Below, one piece after another: positions 40,206-48,937 of a stretch of 64,000 nt of DNA. This DNA comes from an uncultured Eubacteriales bacterium (lineage in GTDB: Bacteria > Bacillota > Clostridia > Oscillospirales > CAG-272). The notes under the pieces were generated by a model. The model saw nothing but the letters and a program-made list of their open reading frames with translations. It did no database searches and had not been told where the DNA came from. Every line of letters starts with the position of its first letter. Positions within the stretch are counted from its first letter, which is position 1. Made by a program: the position numbers and the translations under genes. The DNA is taken from the NCBI GenBank assembly GCA_934434925.1, contig CAKSAC010000004.1:1-64000 (forward strand), given 5' to 3'.

Positions 40206-41729
40206 ATGAAACTCTCTGAACTTCTCTTTCCCGGCGAATACCGTTCCGCATCCGACGCGGAAACAATCACGGTACGCGGTCTTTCCTGCCACACCGATCG
40301 CGTGGAACCCGGCTTTCTCTTCATCTGCCTGCGCGGCACACATTTCGATTCCCGGACGCTGATCGGGAAAATTGCCGAAGCGGGTGCTTGCGCCGTGATT
40401 ACCGAATACGGAACCCTTCCGCTTGACATGGCGTCCATCCCGGTTTTTGAGGTAAAAAACGCGCGTGCCGCGCTGGCAACCGTGTATAGTCGTTTTTACA
40501 AAAATCCTGCCGATTCGATGACTGTTATCGGTATTACCGGCACAAACGGCAAAAGCTCCACCGCCGCTATTCTTTACGGGATTCTGCGTCATTCGGGAAA
40601 GCATGCGGCGCTGATTGGCACGGTAGACTGCTTGATCGACGACCGGCGCTATTCTCTCCCCGAAGAGGACGGCGGGAACCGCCTGCGCACGATGACGACC
40701 CCCGACCCCGATATTCTCTACCCGATGCTTGCCAGCATGCGAGACGAGGGAACGGAATACGTGGTCATGGAGGTTTCTTCACACGCGCTGGCTCTTTCCA
40801 AGGTTTCCCCTATCCGCTTCAAACTGGCGGTTTTTACCAATCTTTCTCCCGAACACCTCGATTTTCACGACACCATGGAGAATTACCTTGCGGCTAAAGC
40901 CGTTCTCTTCCGCCAGGCAGACATCGGCATTTTCAACGGCGACGATCTTTATGCGGAAGACCTGATTGCGACCTCCGCCTGCCGCATCGTCCGCACGGGA
41001 ATCATCTGGCAGGGAGACGCACGTGCAACGGACATTGTTCTGCGCGGTTCACGCGGCGTTTCTTATACCTATATTTCCGAAAATGCACGGATGCGTGTGC
41101 ATCTGCCTCTTCCAGGCGATTTCTCTGTCTGTAATTCTCTGCTCGCCCTGCAAGCGGCGACGGAACTCGGCCTGCGTCCTTCGGATATTCTCCCGGCTCT
41201 TTCGGAATTGCGGCCGGTTCCGGGCCGGCTGGAGAGGCTGCCTCTCCCCTCATCTGCGGATTTTTCGGTTTTTATTGACTATGCACACACAGAAGAAGCG
41301 CTCCGCGTTCTGCTGAACAGTGTGCGGCGGTTCCGGCAGCATGACGAACGGATCGTTCTGCTCTTCGGGTGCGGCGGAGACCGAGATCGGACAAAACGCG
41401 CCGCCATGGGGCATGTAGCCGAAGAACTCAGCGATTTTCTGATTATCACCTCGGACAACAGCCGTTCCGAAGACCCGGCCGCCATTATTGCAGAGATTCG
41501 GGCAGGCACGGTAAAAAAAGAAAAGCAAATCGTTATCAAAAATCGGAAATCGGCCATTGAATATGCCATTTTGAACGCTCGGCCGAAGGATATCATTCTT
41601 CTGTGCGGGAAGGGTCACGAGACCTACGAAATCGATCGGCGCGGAATCCGTCATTTTGATGAACGCGAAATTGTCCGTGCCGCGCTTGAAAAAAGAAAAA
41701 ACGGAGATACTGTTCTTCATGAGAATTGA
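40206..41729 (+). CDS. murE: UDP-MurNAc-tripeptide synthetase MurE (cluster copy)
   Basis: This 507-residue ligase adds the third residue to UDP-MurNAc-L-Ala-D-Glu. P-loop GITGTNGKSST (109-119), the MEVSSHALAL motif, SPEHLDFHDTMENYLAAK with the carbamylated K231, and GKGHETYE are complete. The substrate motif that reads DNPR in meso-diaminopimelate enzymes is DNSR (416-419), keeping the key Arg, so diaminopimelate is the likely substrate. A second MurE-like gene at 14989 has DNPD instead. It lies 12 nt after the PBP gene and overlaps murF by 11 nt. Confidence 0.94.
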   Translation: MKLSELLFPGEYRSASDAETITVRGLSCHTDRVEPGFLFICLRGTHFDSRTLIGKIAEAGACAVITEYGTLPLDMASIPVFEVKNARAALATVYSRFYKNPADSMTVIGITGTNGKSSTAAILYGILRHSGKHAALIGTVDCLIDDRRYSLPEEDGGNRLRTMTTPDPDILYPMLASMRDEGTEYVVMEVSSHALALSKVSPIRFKLAVFTNLSPEHLDFHDTMENYLAAKAVLFRQADIGIFNGDDLYAEDLIATSACRIVRTGIIWQGDARATDIVLRGSRGVSYTYISENARMRVHLPLPGDFSVCNSLLALQAATELGLRPSDILPALSELRPVPGRLERLPLPSSADFSVFIDYAHTEEALRVLLNSVRRFRQHDERIVLLFGCGGDRDRTKRAAMGHVAEELSDFLIITSDNSRSEDPAAIIAEIRAGTVKKEKQIVIKNRKSAIEYAILNARPKDIILLCGKGHETYEIDRRGIRHFDEREIVRAALEKRKNGDTVLHEN

Positions 41730-43113
41730 ACTTTCCGTACCAATCGAAACCGCTGCGCTGCTAAAACGCCTCGGCCATGTCGCCGGGGGAAAACCCCCGG
41801 AATACATCAGGGCCGTCTGTACCGATTCACGCCGCGTACAACCCGGCGATCTGTATATCGCTCTGCGTGGGGAGAAAGATGACGGACACCGCTATCTCGC
41901 AAAGGCGCAGGCCGGCGGAGCGTCTTTTCTGCTTTCCGAAAGAGAGTTCCCCGGCGCTCTTCGCGTAAAAAGTACCCGGGAAGCGCTCGGAGCGTTGGCA
42001 ACAATCAGCCTGGAGGCGCGCCGGCCGCGTGTAATCGGGATTACCGGTAGCGTCGGGAAAACGACCGCAAAAGAATACATGGCCGCCGTTTTGTCGGCAG
42101 ATTACCGGGTACACCGCACAAACGAAAACGAAAACAACGAGATCGGACTGCCGAAAACCATTCTCACCCGCCCCGCCGACTGCGAGATTCTGATTGCGGA
42201 ATTCGGAACCAATCACCCCGGAGAAATTGCGGCGCACACGGCGCTTTGCCGGCCGGATATTGCGGTGATTACCCTGATCGGGCAGGCACACCTCGGCGCT
42301 TTCGGAAGCCGCGAAGCCATCTTTGCGGAAAAAACGGCTATTCTCAGCGCATCTCCGCCTCCTCTTGCGCTCCTCAACCGGGACGACGACCTGCTTTCCG
42401 GCATTCGTCTTTCGGGTTCTGTCGGCGTGGCGCTGCGCGCCCCGGCAGATATTACGGCGACCGATATCCGCGTCGGCGCGGACTTTGTAACCTTTACCGC
42501 AAAAGGCGACGGTTTTGCAGAAGAATGTACACTTTCCGGAAGCGGGAAAGAACGAATCTACGCCGCTTTGTTTGCACTCGGGGTCGGACGGATTTTCGGC
42601 GTTTCTTTGTCGGATGCCGTGCGCGCTCTCAAAAAGGCCGTACCGCCCAAAAGCAGGCAACAAATCATCAACGGTTCTTCCTGCACGCTTATCGACGATG
42701 CCTACAACGCTTCGCCGGAATCCGTGCGGGCGGCGCTTGAACTTTTGTCCGCGCTGGCCGGCAAACGCCGCAGAATCGCTATACTCGGCGATATGCTGGA
42801 ACTCGGCGACCGCGCGGAATCTCTGCACGAAGACGCGGGGCGCTCGGCGGCCGGGTTTGCCGACCGGCTTTTTGCCTTCGGAAAAATGGCGCACGCCTAT
42901 GCCGCCGGTGCCATTCTCGGCGGTATGCGCAAAGAGGCGGTCATGACGTTTGACGATCCGGAATCCTGCGCGGAGGCGGTGTGCGGTTCCATTATCCCCC
43001 GGGATATTCTGCTCGTCAAATCCTCCCACGCCGCCGGCGGGTATAAGATCACGGAAAAACTGACGGACTTTCTGTCGGGGCATACGCGGCCCGAAACGAT
43101 TCCGCCACAATAA
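41719..43113 (+). CDS. murF: UDP-MurNAc-tripeptide-D-Ala-D-Ala ligase
   Basis: This 464-residue Mur ligase completes the pentapeptide precursor by adding D-Ala-D-Ala. Motifs are GITGSVGKTTAKEYM, the ENNEIGLPKTIL segment specific to MurF, EFGTNHPGEI and IDDAYNASPESVRAAL. The N-terminal domain includes VCTDSRRVQPGDLYIALRG. ATG 41719 overlaps the murE end by 11 nt, so translation is coupled; the upstream in-frame ATGs lie inside murE. Confidence 0.95.
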   Translation: MRIELSVPIETAALLKRLGHVAGGKPPEYIRAVCTDSRRVQPGDLYIALRGEKDDGHRYLAKAQAGGASFLLSEREFPGALRVKSTREALGALATISLEARRPRVIGITGSVGKTTAKEYMAAVLSADYRVHRTNENENNEIGLPKTILTRPADCEILIAEFGTNHPGEIAAHTALCRPDIAVITLIGQAHLGAFGSREAIFAEKTAILSASPPPLALLNRDDDLLSGIRLSGSVGVALRAPADITATDIRVGADFVTFTAKGDGFAEECTLSGSGKERIYAALFALGVGRIFGVSLSDAVRALKKAVPPKSRQQIINGSSCTLIDDAYNASPESVRAALELLSALAGKRRRIAILGDMLELGDRAESLHEDAGRSAAGFADRLFAFGKMAHAYAAGAILGGMRKEAVMTFDDPESCAEAVCGSIIPRDILLVKSSHAAGGYKITEKLTDFLSGHTRPETIPPQ

Positions 43114-43126
43114 GAAAGGATCGATC

Positions 43127-44116
43127 ATGTCTCCCTTCATTCTGTTCACGGTCACTTTTGCATTCACCTTTTTTCTCAGCGCCGGTGCCATGCATTTTCT
43201 TCTCCCCCTGCTCAAAGCCCGTCATGTCGGGCAAAAGATTCTGGAGATCGGACCCGCATGGCATAAAGCAAAGGAAGGAACGCCCACGATGGGCGGGCTT
43301 TCGTTCGTAGCGGCAACGCTGATTTCGCTTTTGATTTCGCGTTTCCTCGTCCTGTACGACGAACCCGCTTTTTTTCTCCGTCCGGTACTTCTCTCCTTCC
43401 TTTACGCGCTGGCAAACGCCTTTGTCGGCACGGTGGACGATCTGACAAAGTTCCATAAACGCGAAAACGAAGGGCTGACCCCGGGGCAGAAAATGGCCTT
43501 ACAGATTACCTTTGCCGCCGCTTATCTTTCGCTCATGCGACTTTACGGGCATATTGATACCGGCTTCTATCTGCCTTTTTTCAATGTCGTGCTTGATTTC
43601 GGCTTTGCCTATTATTTCTTTGCGATGATCCTTTGCGTCGGAACGGTGAACTGCGTCAATCTGACCGACGGCATAGACGGCCTTTGCGCTTCTGTCAGCC
43701 TGGTGGCGGGAGCCGCCTTTGCGGTTTTCGGTATCATAACCGGAGAGAACGGAACCCTTCTGCTGTCGGCTTTGCAAATGGGGGCCTGTCTCGGCTTTTT
43801 GCTGTACAATCGCCACCCGGCGCGCGTCTTTATGGGAGATACCGGATCGCTTTTTCTCGGCGGATTGTTTGTCGGGTGCGGATTTTGCGCTAACAATGCG
43901 CTCCTCGTCCTTCTGATCGGCGGATTTTATATTTTTGAAGGTGTGAGCGTGGTGCTCCAGGTCTTTTTTTACAAATTGACAGGACGGAGGCTTTTCCGCA
44001 TGGCCCCTTTCCATCATCATCTTGAAAAGTGCGGTTGGAGCGAAAAGCAGATCGTCCTCGCGGCATCCGCCGTAACGGCAATAACAGGGGGCGCGGCGCT
44101 TCTCAGTCTCTTATAA
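43127..44116 (+). CDS. mraY: Phospho-MurNAc-pentapeptide transferase
   Basis: This 329-residue membrane enzyme makes lipid I from UDP-MurNAc-pentapeptide and undecaprenyl phosphate. About ten helices are seen, with the cytoplasmic motifs GTPTMGGLSF, the Asp pair region GTVDDLTKF, VNLTDGIDGL with catalytic Asp, and the histidine loop MAPFHHHLE. Length is close to the family mean. It follows murF by 13 nt. murD usually comes next but is absent here. Confidence 0.97.
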   Translation: MSPFILFTVTFAFTFFLSAGAMHFLLPLLKARHVGQKILEIGPAWHKAKEGTPTMGGLSFVAATLISLLISRFLVLYDEPAFFLRPVLLSFLYALANAFVGTVDDLTKFHKRENEGLTPGQKMALQITFAAAYLSLMRLYGHIDTGFYLPFFNVVLDFGFAYYFFAMILCVGTVNCVNLTDGIDGLCASVSLVAGAAFAVFGIITGENGTLLLSALQMGACLGFLLYNRHPARVFMGDTGSLFLGGLFVGCGFCANNALLVLLIGGFYIFEGVSVVLQVFFYKLTGRRLFRMAPFHHHLEKCGWSEKQIVLAASAVTAITGGAALLSLL

Positions 44117-44126
44117 GGAGAACTTC

Positions 44127-45416
44127 ATGACGAACGCAACTAAGCGCGGAGACGCTTACTTTTTCGGTGTTCCGCGCACCGTGACCGAAGCGACAGAAAA
44201 CCTGCCGAAAGACCGCCCCGGCGAACAGGAAAAATCCAATAAAACAGCCGGACGCAACGCTGGCGGACGGCTGAAAAAGCGACTGCGTCCGGTTATTCCG
44301 GGCGGGAAAACGGGTGATCCGGATCGGGTCCTTCTCTTTTTGATTCTCATTCTTATCGCAATCGGCTCTGTCATGGTCTGCTCGGCCAGTCATGCCTATG
44401 CGGAATCGCGTTACGGAGACGGCGGGTATTTTTCCAGGAAGCAGATTGTCTTTGTCGCGCTTGGCCTGCTTATTATGCTGATTGTTTCCCGCGTTCCGCC
44501 GTATATCATCCGGCAGGCGGCTTTTCCTCTCTATTTGCTGACTGTTCTCCTTCTGCTGGCAACGCTCGCCTTCGGGCTGACCGGAAACGGCGCGCAACGC
44601 TGGATTGCTATCGGCCCGTTGACCTTCCAACCGTCCGAACTTGCAAAACTCTCGCTGGTTCTGATGCTTGCGCGCTACTTTTCGTCACCCGGGCATCTTC
44701 GGGAGCCGGGAGAACGCGGGCGCTTTCTGCACGGGATCGTCTATCCGCTCCTTTTTATCGGGCTGATCTGCGTACTGGTTGTTCTGCAACGACATCTTTC
44801 CGGTCTCATCATTCTCGGCTCCATCGGTATTACGCTGATTTTTCTGGCAGGTTCTCCCGGTAAGCCTCTGCTTTTTCTCTGTGGAGCAGGAGCCGCCGGG
44901 GTCAGTGCGCTGGCTTTCACTTTAGAATACGCCCGCGAACGTATCACCGTCTGGCAAAACCCGGAAGCCTTTCCGTTGGCGGGCGGATGGCAGACATTAC
45001 AGGGGCTTATGGCCATCGGTTCCGGCGGATTTTTCGGCCTCGGACTCGGAAAAAGCCGGATGAAATACAGTTGGGTCTCGGAACCGGCCAATGACTTCAT
45101 CTTCACAATCACCTGCGAAGAACTCGGTTTTCTCGGCGCGCTCACAATTCTTGCGGTTTTTGCTCTTTTCATTCGGCGCGGGTTCACGGTGGCTTTGCAT
45201 AATGAAGACTGCTTTTCGCGGATTGCGGCACTCGGGATTACAGTCAAAGTTGCCATTCAGGTACTGCTGAATATTGCCGTCATCACAAACTCCATCCCCA
45301 ACACAGGCATTTCGCTCCCGTTTTTCAGTTACGGCGGCTCTTCTCTTCTGATGCTTTTTGCGGAAATGGGGATTTTGCTTTCGGTTTCGCGCTCTTCGGC
45401 GCTGACCTATCGGTGA
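44127..45416 (+). CDS. ftsW: SEDS peptidoglycan polymerase FtsW (or SpoVE)
   Basis: This 429-residue SEDS protein polymerises lipid II at the septum with a class B PBP. Ten helices begin near residue 69. Motifs are NGAQRWIAIGPLTFQPSELAK (written in part), the long outer loop with GGWQTLQGLMAIGSGG, and the final TGISLPFFSYGGSS. A charged 65-residue cytoplasmic start (rich in Lys, Arg, Glu and Asn) is longer than usual. It starts 10 nt after mraY and 4 nt separate it from murG. SpoVE is an equal possibility in a spore former. Confidence 0.93.
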   Translation: MTNATKRGDAYFFGVPRTVTEATENLPKDRPGEQEKSNKTAGRNAGGRLKKRLRPVIPGGKTGDPDRVLLFLILILIAIGSVMVCSASHAYAESRYGDGGYFSRKQIVFVALGLLIMLIVSRVPPYIIRQAAFPLYLLTVLLLLATLAFGLTGNGAQRWIAIGPLTFQPSELAKLSLVLMLARYFSSPGHLREPGERGRFLHGIVYPLLFIGLICVLVVLQRHLSGLIILGSIGITLIFLAGSPGKPLLFLCGAGAAGVSALAFTLEYARERITVWQNPEAFPLAGGWQTLQGLMAIGSGGFFGLGLGKSRMKYSWVSEPANDFIFTITCEELGFLGALTILAVFALFIRRGFTVALHNEDCFSRIAALGITVKVAIQVLLNIAVITNSIPNTGISLPFFSYGGSSLLMLFAEMGILLSVSRSSALTYR

Positions 45417-45420
45417 ATCT

Positions 45421-46542
45421 ATGAAAATTGTACTGACAGGCGGTGGAACGGCCGGACATGTAACGCCGGCTCTCGCCATCGCGGAAACGCTTTTGGAAAA
45501 CGACCCCGGCGCGGAGATTCTGTATATCGGCACACCAAACGGCATGGAAAAAAGGCTGGCTGAAAAAGAGGGGTACCGGTATGCAAGCGTCCGTGCGGCC
45601 GGTTTTTCGCGTTCGTTATCCCCGAAAAATATCCGTTCGCTCTGGTATGCGCTTGTTTCCCCCGTCAGGGCGGAGCGGATTTTGCGGCTTTTTGCGCCGG
45701 ATCTGGTAGTCGGCACGGGCGGATACGTCTGTTACCCCGTTCTTTGCGCCGCCGCAAGACTGGGCATCCCCTGCGCCCTGCACGAATCGAACGCCCTGCC
45801 GGGGCTTGCCACCCGGCGGCTCGCAAGGCGGGTTGATCTTGTCATGCTGAATTTTGCGGAAGCCGCGGGGGCGCTCCCGGAAGGTACGCATACACTAAGG
45901 ACCGGGAACCCCGTGCGCAAAGGGTTCCGGACGCAAAACCGCGCAGACTCCCGGCGGGCGCTCGGCATTCCGGAAAAAGCGCGTCTCATTCTCTCGTTTG
46001 GCGGGAGCCTCGGTGCGCAGGCCATCAACCGCGCCGCGCTCCTTCTGACTGAAAAATATGCGCTCCCGCGTCAAGATGTATACCAGATCCACGGTTCCGG
46101 AACCCGCTATCGGGAGGAAACAGAACGGGAAATTGCCGCCAGGTTCGGCCCTCTTCCCCGACGTATCCGTTACAGCGCCTATCTTGATAACATGCCGGTC
46201 CTTATGGCGGCGGCCGATCTCCTCATCTGCCGCGCCGGCGCGATGACCGTAACGGAAGCGGCGCTTTCCGGGCGGGCAACTCTTCTGATCCCTTCCCCGA
46301 ACGTAGCGGGAAACCATCAGACAAAAAATGCGCTGGCAATGGCCCATGCCGGCGGAGCTGTTCTTTTACGGGAAAGCGAACTGAACGAAACGACTCTGCT
46401 TGCCGCTGTCGAGAGGATCCTGTGCCACCCCGGGGAGCAGGAACGCATGGAAAAGGCCGCCCGGCGTTTTGCCGTACCGGACGCCAACCGGCGGATATAT
46501 GAAACGCTTTTGTCTCTTGTCGGCAAGTGCCGCAACGGATAA
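45421..46542 (+). CDS. murG: Lipid II synthase MurG (UDP-GlcNAc transferase)
   Basis: This 373-residue GT28 enzyme adds GlcNAc to lipid I on the inner membrane face, forming lipid II. The first G loop is LTGGGTAGHVTPAL, the second is VVGTGGYVCYP, and the donor site has SFGGSLGAQAIN, CRAGAMTVTEAALSGR and PSPNVAGNHQTKNA. Length is typical. It ends this part of the cluster; a bidirectional terminator follows and none of murC, murB, ftsQ, ftsA or ftsZ comes after. Confidence 0.97.
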   Translation: MKIVLTGGGTAGHVTPALAIAETLLENDPGAEILYIGTPNGMEKRLAEKEGYRYASVRAAGFSRSLSPKNIRSLWYALVSPVRAERILRLFAPDLVVGTGGYVCYPVLCAAARLGIPCALHESNALPGLATRRLARRVDLVMLNFAEAAGALPEGTHTLRTGNPVRKGFRTQNRADSRRALGIPEKARLILSFGGSLGAQAINRAALLLTEKYALPRQDVYQIHGSGTRYREETEREIAARFGPLPRRIRYSAYLDNMPVLMAAADLLICRAGAMTVTEAALSGRATLLIPSPNVAGNHQTKNALAMAHAGGAVLLRESELNETTLLAAVERILCHPGEQERMEKAARRFAVPDANRRIYETLLSLVGKCRNG

Positions 46543-46673
46543 AAAGGGGCGAATCCGGCCAGCGGGATCGGGTCGGCCGCCGGCTCTGCTTTCCGGGCTT
46601 TGACGATTGCACAAACCAAACCTTCGGAGCGAACCCGGTGAAAAAAACGCCACGGGCAAACCCGGCGAAAAAA

Positions 46674-46708
46674 CACCCCGGGGCGCTTCATCACAGAGCC
46701 TCGGGGTG
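46674..46708. terminator. Terminator between murG and the 46765 gene
   Basis: CACCCCGGGGC (46674-46684) and GCCTCGGGGTG (46698-46708) form an imperfect stem with T-rich sequence on both outer sides (TTTGTTTGTTTT rightward, TTTTTTCG leftward). Upstream, 46631-46673 has two copies of AACCCGG(T/C)GAAAAAA. Confidence 0.75.
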
Positions 46709-46764
46709 GATTTGTTTGTTTTCCGAAAAAGCGAAAGAAAAAGCCGAAAAAGCGACGGGGAGGA

Positions 46765-47547
46765 TCACACTGCCGGTTCCTCCGGGGCCTCCAATTCCTT
46801 GATAAGGTTTTCTTCTACCAGTGTCTTGGTATCCCGGTAAGCATACCACGAGGCATAATCGACCAAAGCCGCGTCGGTACGTTCAAGCCCCACATTGGCC
46901 ATGACCTCGGAAATCAGATATTTGGCTTTGCGAAGACCGAGATCGCTCCGCACCTTAATCATCATCGGCACTTTTACATAAGCGGCCTTCCCGCTCTTAT
47001 CGGTCTGATGATATTTTTCATATTCATAGGCGTTCGGGTCGAGCGCAAGGTAAACGCAGAGATTCTTCCCGCGCACCACGAGTTTTGCCAACTGAATGCG
47101 CCCGCAGTTGAATGCTTCATGTTTCCAGCTGATGCGCGACTTGACCTCTTCATACGCCAATAATTCGTTTTTGATTTCACTGTAATAGTTTTTCAGTGCG
47201 TCGGGTGCCTGTATGACCCGGGCGGCGAAAGAGCGGCTGTACCGGATAATCACACGGAACGTGCGCCCGTTTACGGTTTTTTCACGAATCTCGGTCTCCT
47301 CGGGTTCATCTTCTTCATCGATATTTTGCGTCTCGGAAACGGCGGGCAGCGGTTCGGCAACGGCCGGTGCGGGTGTTGCGACGGGTTGATTTTTTTCCTT
47401 TTCCTTTTCCTGTGCCTCCCGGATAATAACCAGGATCGGCGGCTCAACCGTAGCGCGGAGACGTTTTTTTTCACGTTCCTCACTCTCCCGGATGATCTTC
47501 CGGATTTCCGGCTCCTGCATACCGGGGCTTGCAACATACGTGTACAT
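46765..47547 (-). CDS. Unknown protein with a conserved clostridial domain
   Basis: This 260-residue protein has a charged N-terminal helix region (residues 10-55, EIRKIIRESEEREKKRL), a Pro/Ala/Glu-rich linker (55-90) and a C-terminal domain of about 150 residues with motifs YSRSFAARVIQ, YYSEIKNELLAYEEVKSRIS, RGKNLCVYLALDP and DLGLRKAKYLISEVM. I recall similar domains in many uncharacterised clostridial proteins, often beside zinc ribbons or coiled coils; I know of no function. It has its own promoter (47590-47618), GGAGG before the ATG, and a shared terminator. Confidence 0.7.
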   Translation of the reverse strand: MYTYVASPGMQEPEIRKIIRESEEREKKRLRATVEPPILVIIREAQEKEKEKNQPVATPAPAVAEPLPAVSETQNIDEEDEPEETEIREKTVNGRTFRVIIRYSRSFAARVIQAPDALKNYYSEIKNELLAYEEVKSRISWKHEAFNCGRIQLAKLVVRGKNLCVYLALDPNAYEYEKYHQTDKSGKAAYVKVPMMIKVRSDLGLRKAKYLISEVMANVGLERTDAALVDYASWYAYRDTKTLVEENLIKELEAPEEPAV

Positions 47548-47589
47548 CGCGTTCCTCCGTTTCTGATATATTATTGCTTATATAGACAT

Positions 47590-47618
47590 ATTGTACCACA
47601 TAAAAACCCTATTTTCAA
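47590..47618 (-). promoter_or_regulatory. Promoter of the unknown 260-residue protein
   Basis: Leftward TTGAAA (47613-47618), 17-nt spacer, TACAAT (47590-47595). Confidence 0.7.
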
Positions 47619-47709
47619 CATTTTTCACAAAAAAGATTTTTCTTCTTTTTTCCTTTTTCAAAAAGGCGAGGGTTTTTATTTTTTTTCCCCATGTTTTTCG
47701 GAAAAAGGG

Positions 47710-47738
47710 TTTACTTTCCGGAAAAGACAAGATATAAT
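47710..47738 (+). promoter_or_regulatory. Promoter of the CapA-like gene
   Basis: TTTACT (47710-47715), 17-nt spacer, TATAAT (47733-47738), 36 nt before the ATG. Confidence 0.72.
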
Positions 47739-47773
47739 ACTGGTAACACTTTTCTTCCGAAAGGAGCATCATC

Positions 47774-48862
47774 ATGAAACTCATGTTTGGCGCAGACCTT
47801 GTCCCTACCGATATTACCAATCAGCTTTTTGTGGAACAGGATTTCAAAACGCTCTTCCATGACGTTGCCGATTACACCAAAAAGGCCGACCGCCTGATTG
47901 TCAACCTGGAATGCGCGCTGACGAATTCCGAAAACGCCATCCGTAAATGCGGCCCCAATCTGAAAGCAGACCCCGCGTGCGCCGATGCGCTGAAAGCTTT
48001 TGGTGTGACGGATGTCATGCTGTCCAACAACCATGTGTTTGACTTTGGCCTGGAAGGGCTCCGCGATACCGAAGAAAATCTGCGGCGCGTCGGCCTTCCC
48101 TATACCGGTGTCGGAGAAAACGATACGGATTCCCGCAAAATCTACTATTTTACCGAGGGCGGCAAAAAGTTTGCGATCGTCAATGTCTGTGAACATGAAT
48201 ATTCCTATGCTTTGCCGGATCGCGCCGGTTGCAATCCCTACGACCCCTATCTGACAATGCATGATATCCGCGAGGCCAAGAAGAATGCCGAGATCGTCAT
48301 TGTAATCTACCACGGCGGCAAGGAATTCTGCCGCTATCCTTCTCCGAGGCTCCGTCTGCTCTGCCATGAGATGGCGGAATGCGGTGCCGATGTGGTCCTC
48401 ACGCAGCACAGCCACTGCATCGGCTGCTACGAAGAATACGAAGGCTCGCATATCCTTTACGGCCAGGGCAACTTCCACTTTGTCAGTCCCGGCAGTGATG
48501 AAGGATGGCTTACCAGTCTCCTTGTCGAACTCGACATTGATGACAAAATCCGTATCAATTTCTACCCGCTGGTCATGCTTGAAAACGGTATCGATATCGC
48601 CAAGGGCGAAAAAGCCAAAGAAATCATGGACGGTTTTGCGGCACGAAATGAAGAATTGAAAAACGGAAAATGGATTGACGGATGGCGTGCTTTCTGCAAC
48701 AGTCCGAGCAGAATTTTCTACCGGAACTGCCTGAAAGGTCTCTTTGCGGAAAATTCCACAGAACATCAAAACCAGATTTTTGCTCATTATCTGGACTGTG
48801 AAGCGCACACCGACGTGTGGCGCGAGCTCTTCCCCACCTGGAACTGGACAAACGAGAAATAA
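47774..48862 (+). CDS. CapA-family (poly-gamma-glutamate synthesis type) metallophosphoesterase-like protein
   Basis: This 362-residue protein carries the CapA/PgsA fold, related to metallophosphoesterases. Metal-site motifs are MFGADLVP, VNLECALT, LSNNHVFDFG, IYHGGKEF and LTQHSHCIGCYEEY. It has neither a signal peptide nor a membrane anchor, unlike CapA of Bacillus capsule clusters, and no capB or capC is near, so polyglutamate capsule is unlikely. The extra C-terminal 100 residues (DGWRAFCNSPSRIFYRNC) are not part of the core fold. AAAGGAG precedes the ATG. Monocistronic with promoter and terminator; real substrate unknown. Confidence 0.85.
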   Translation: MKLMFGADLVPTDITNQLFVEQDFKTLFHDVADYTKKADRLIVNLECALTNSENAIRKCGPNLKADPACADALKAFGVTDVMLSNNHVFDFGLEGLRDTEENLRRVGLPYTGVGENDTDSRKIYYFTEGGKKFAIVNVCEHEYSYALPDRAGCNPYDPYLTMHDIREAKKNAEIVIVIYHGGKEFCRYPSPRLRLLCHEMAECGADVVLTQHSHCIGCYEEYEGSHILYGQGNFHFVSPGSDEGWLTSLLVELDIDDKIRINFYPLVMLENGIDIAKGEKAKEIMDGFAARNEELKNGKWIDGWRAFCNSPSRIFYRNCLKGLFAENSTEHQNQIFAHYLDCEAHTDVWRELFPTWNWTNEK

Positions 48863-48891
48863 CACAAGCGGTTTTCAGAAAACCGAAAACG

Positions 48892-48922
48892 GCCGGGAGG
48901 CTCCGAACGGATCCCTTCCGGC
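48892..48922 (+). terminator. Terminator of the CapA-like gene
   Basis: GCCGGGAGG (48892-48900) with CCTTCCGGC (48914-48922), one G-U pair, then TTTCTTG. A smaller hairpin, CGGTTTT-CAG-AAAACCG (48869-48885), precedes it. Confidence 0.65.
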
Positions 48923-48937
48923 TTTCTTGTCGCAAAA

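Noticed and set aside
41827..43215. Open frame of 462 codons opposite murF
   Set aside because: murF has all its motifs on the plus strand; the minus frame is a shadow.
47774..48862. Capsule polyglutamate biosynthesis locus
   Set aside because: Only a CapA-fold protein is present, without signal peptide and without capB or capC.
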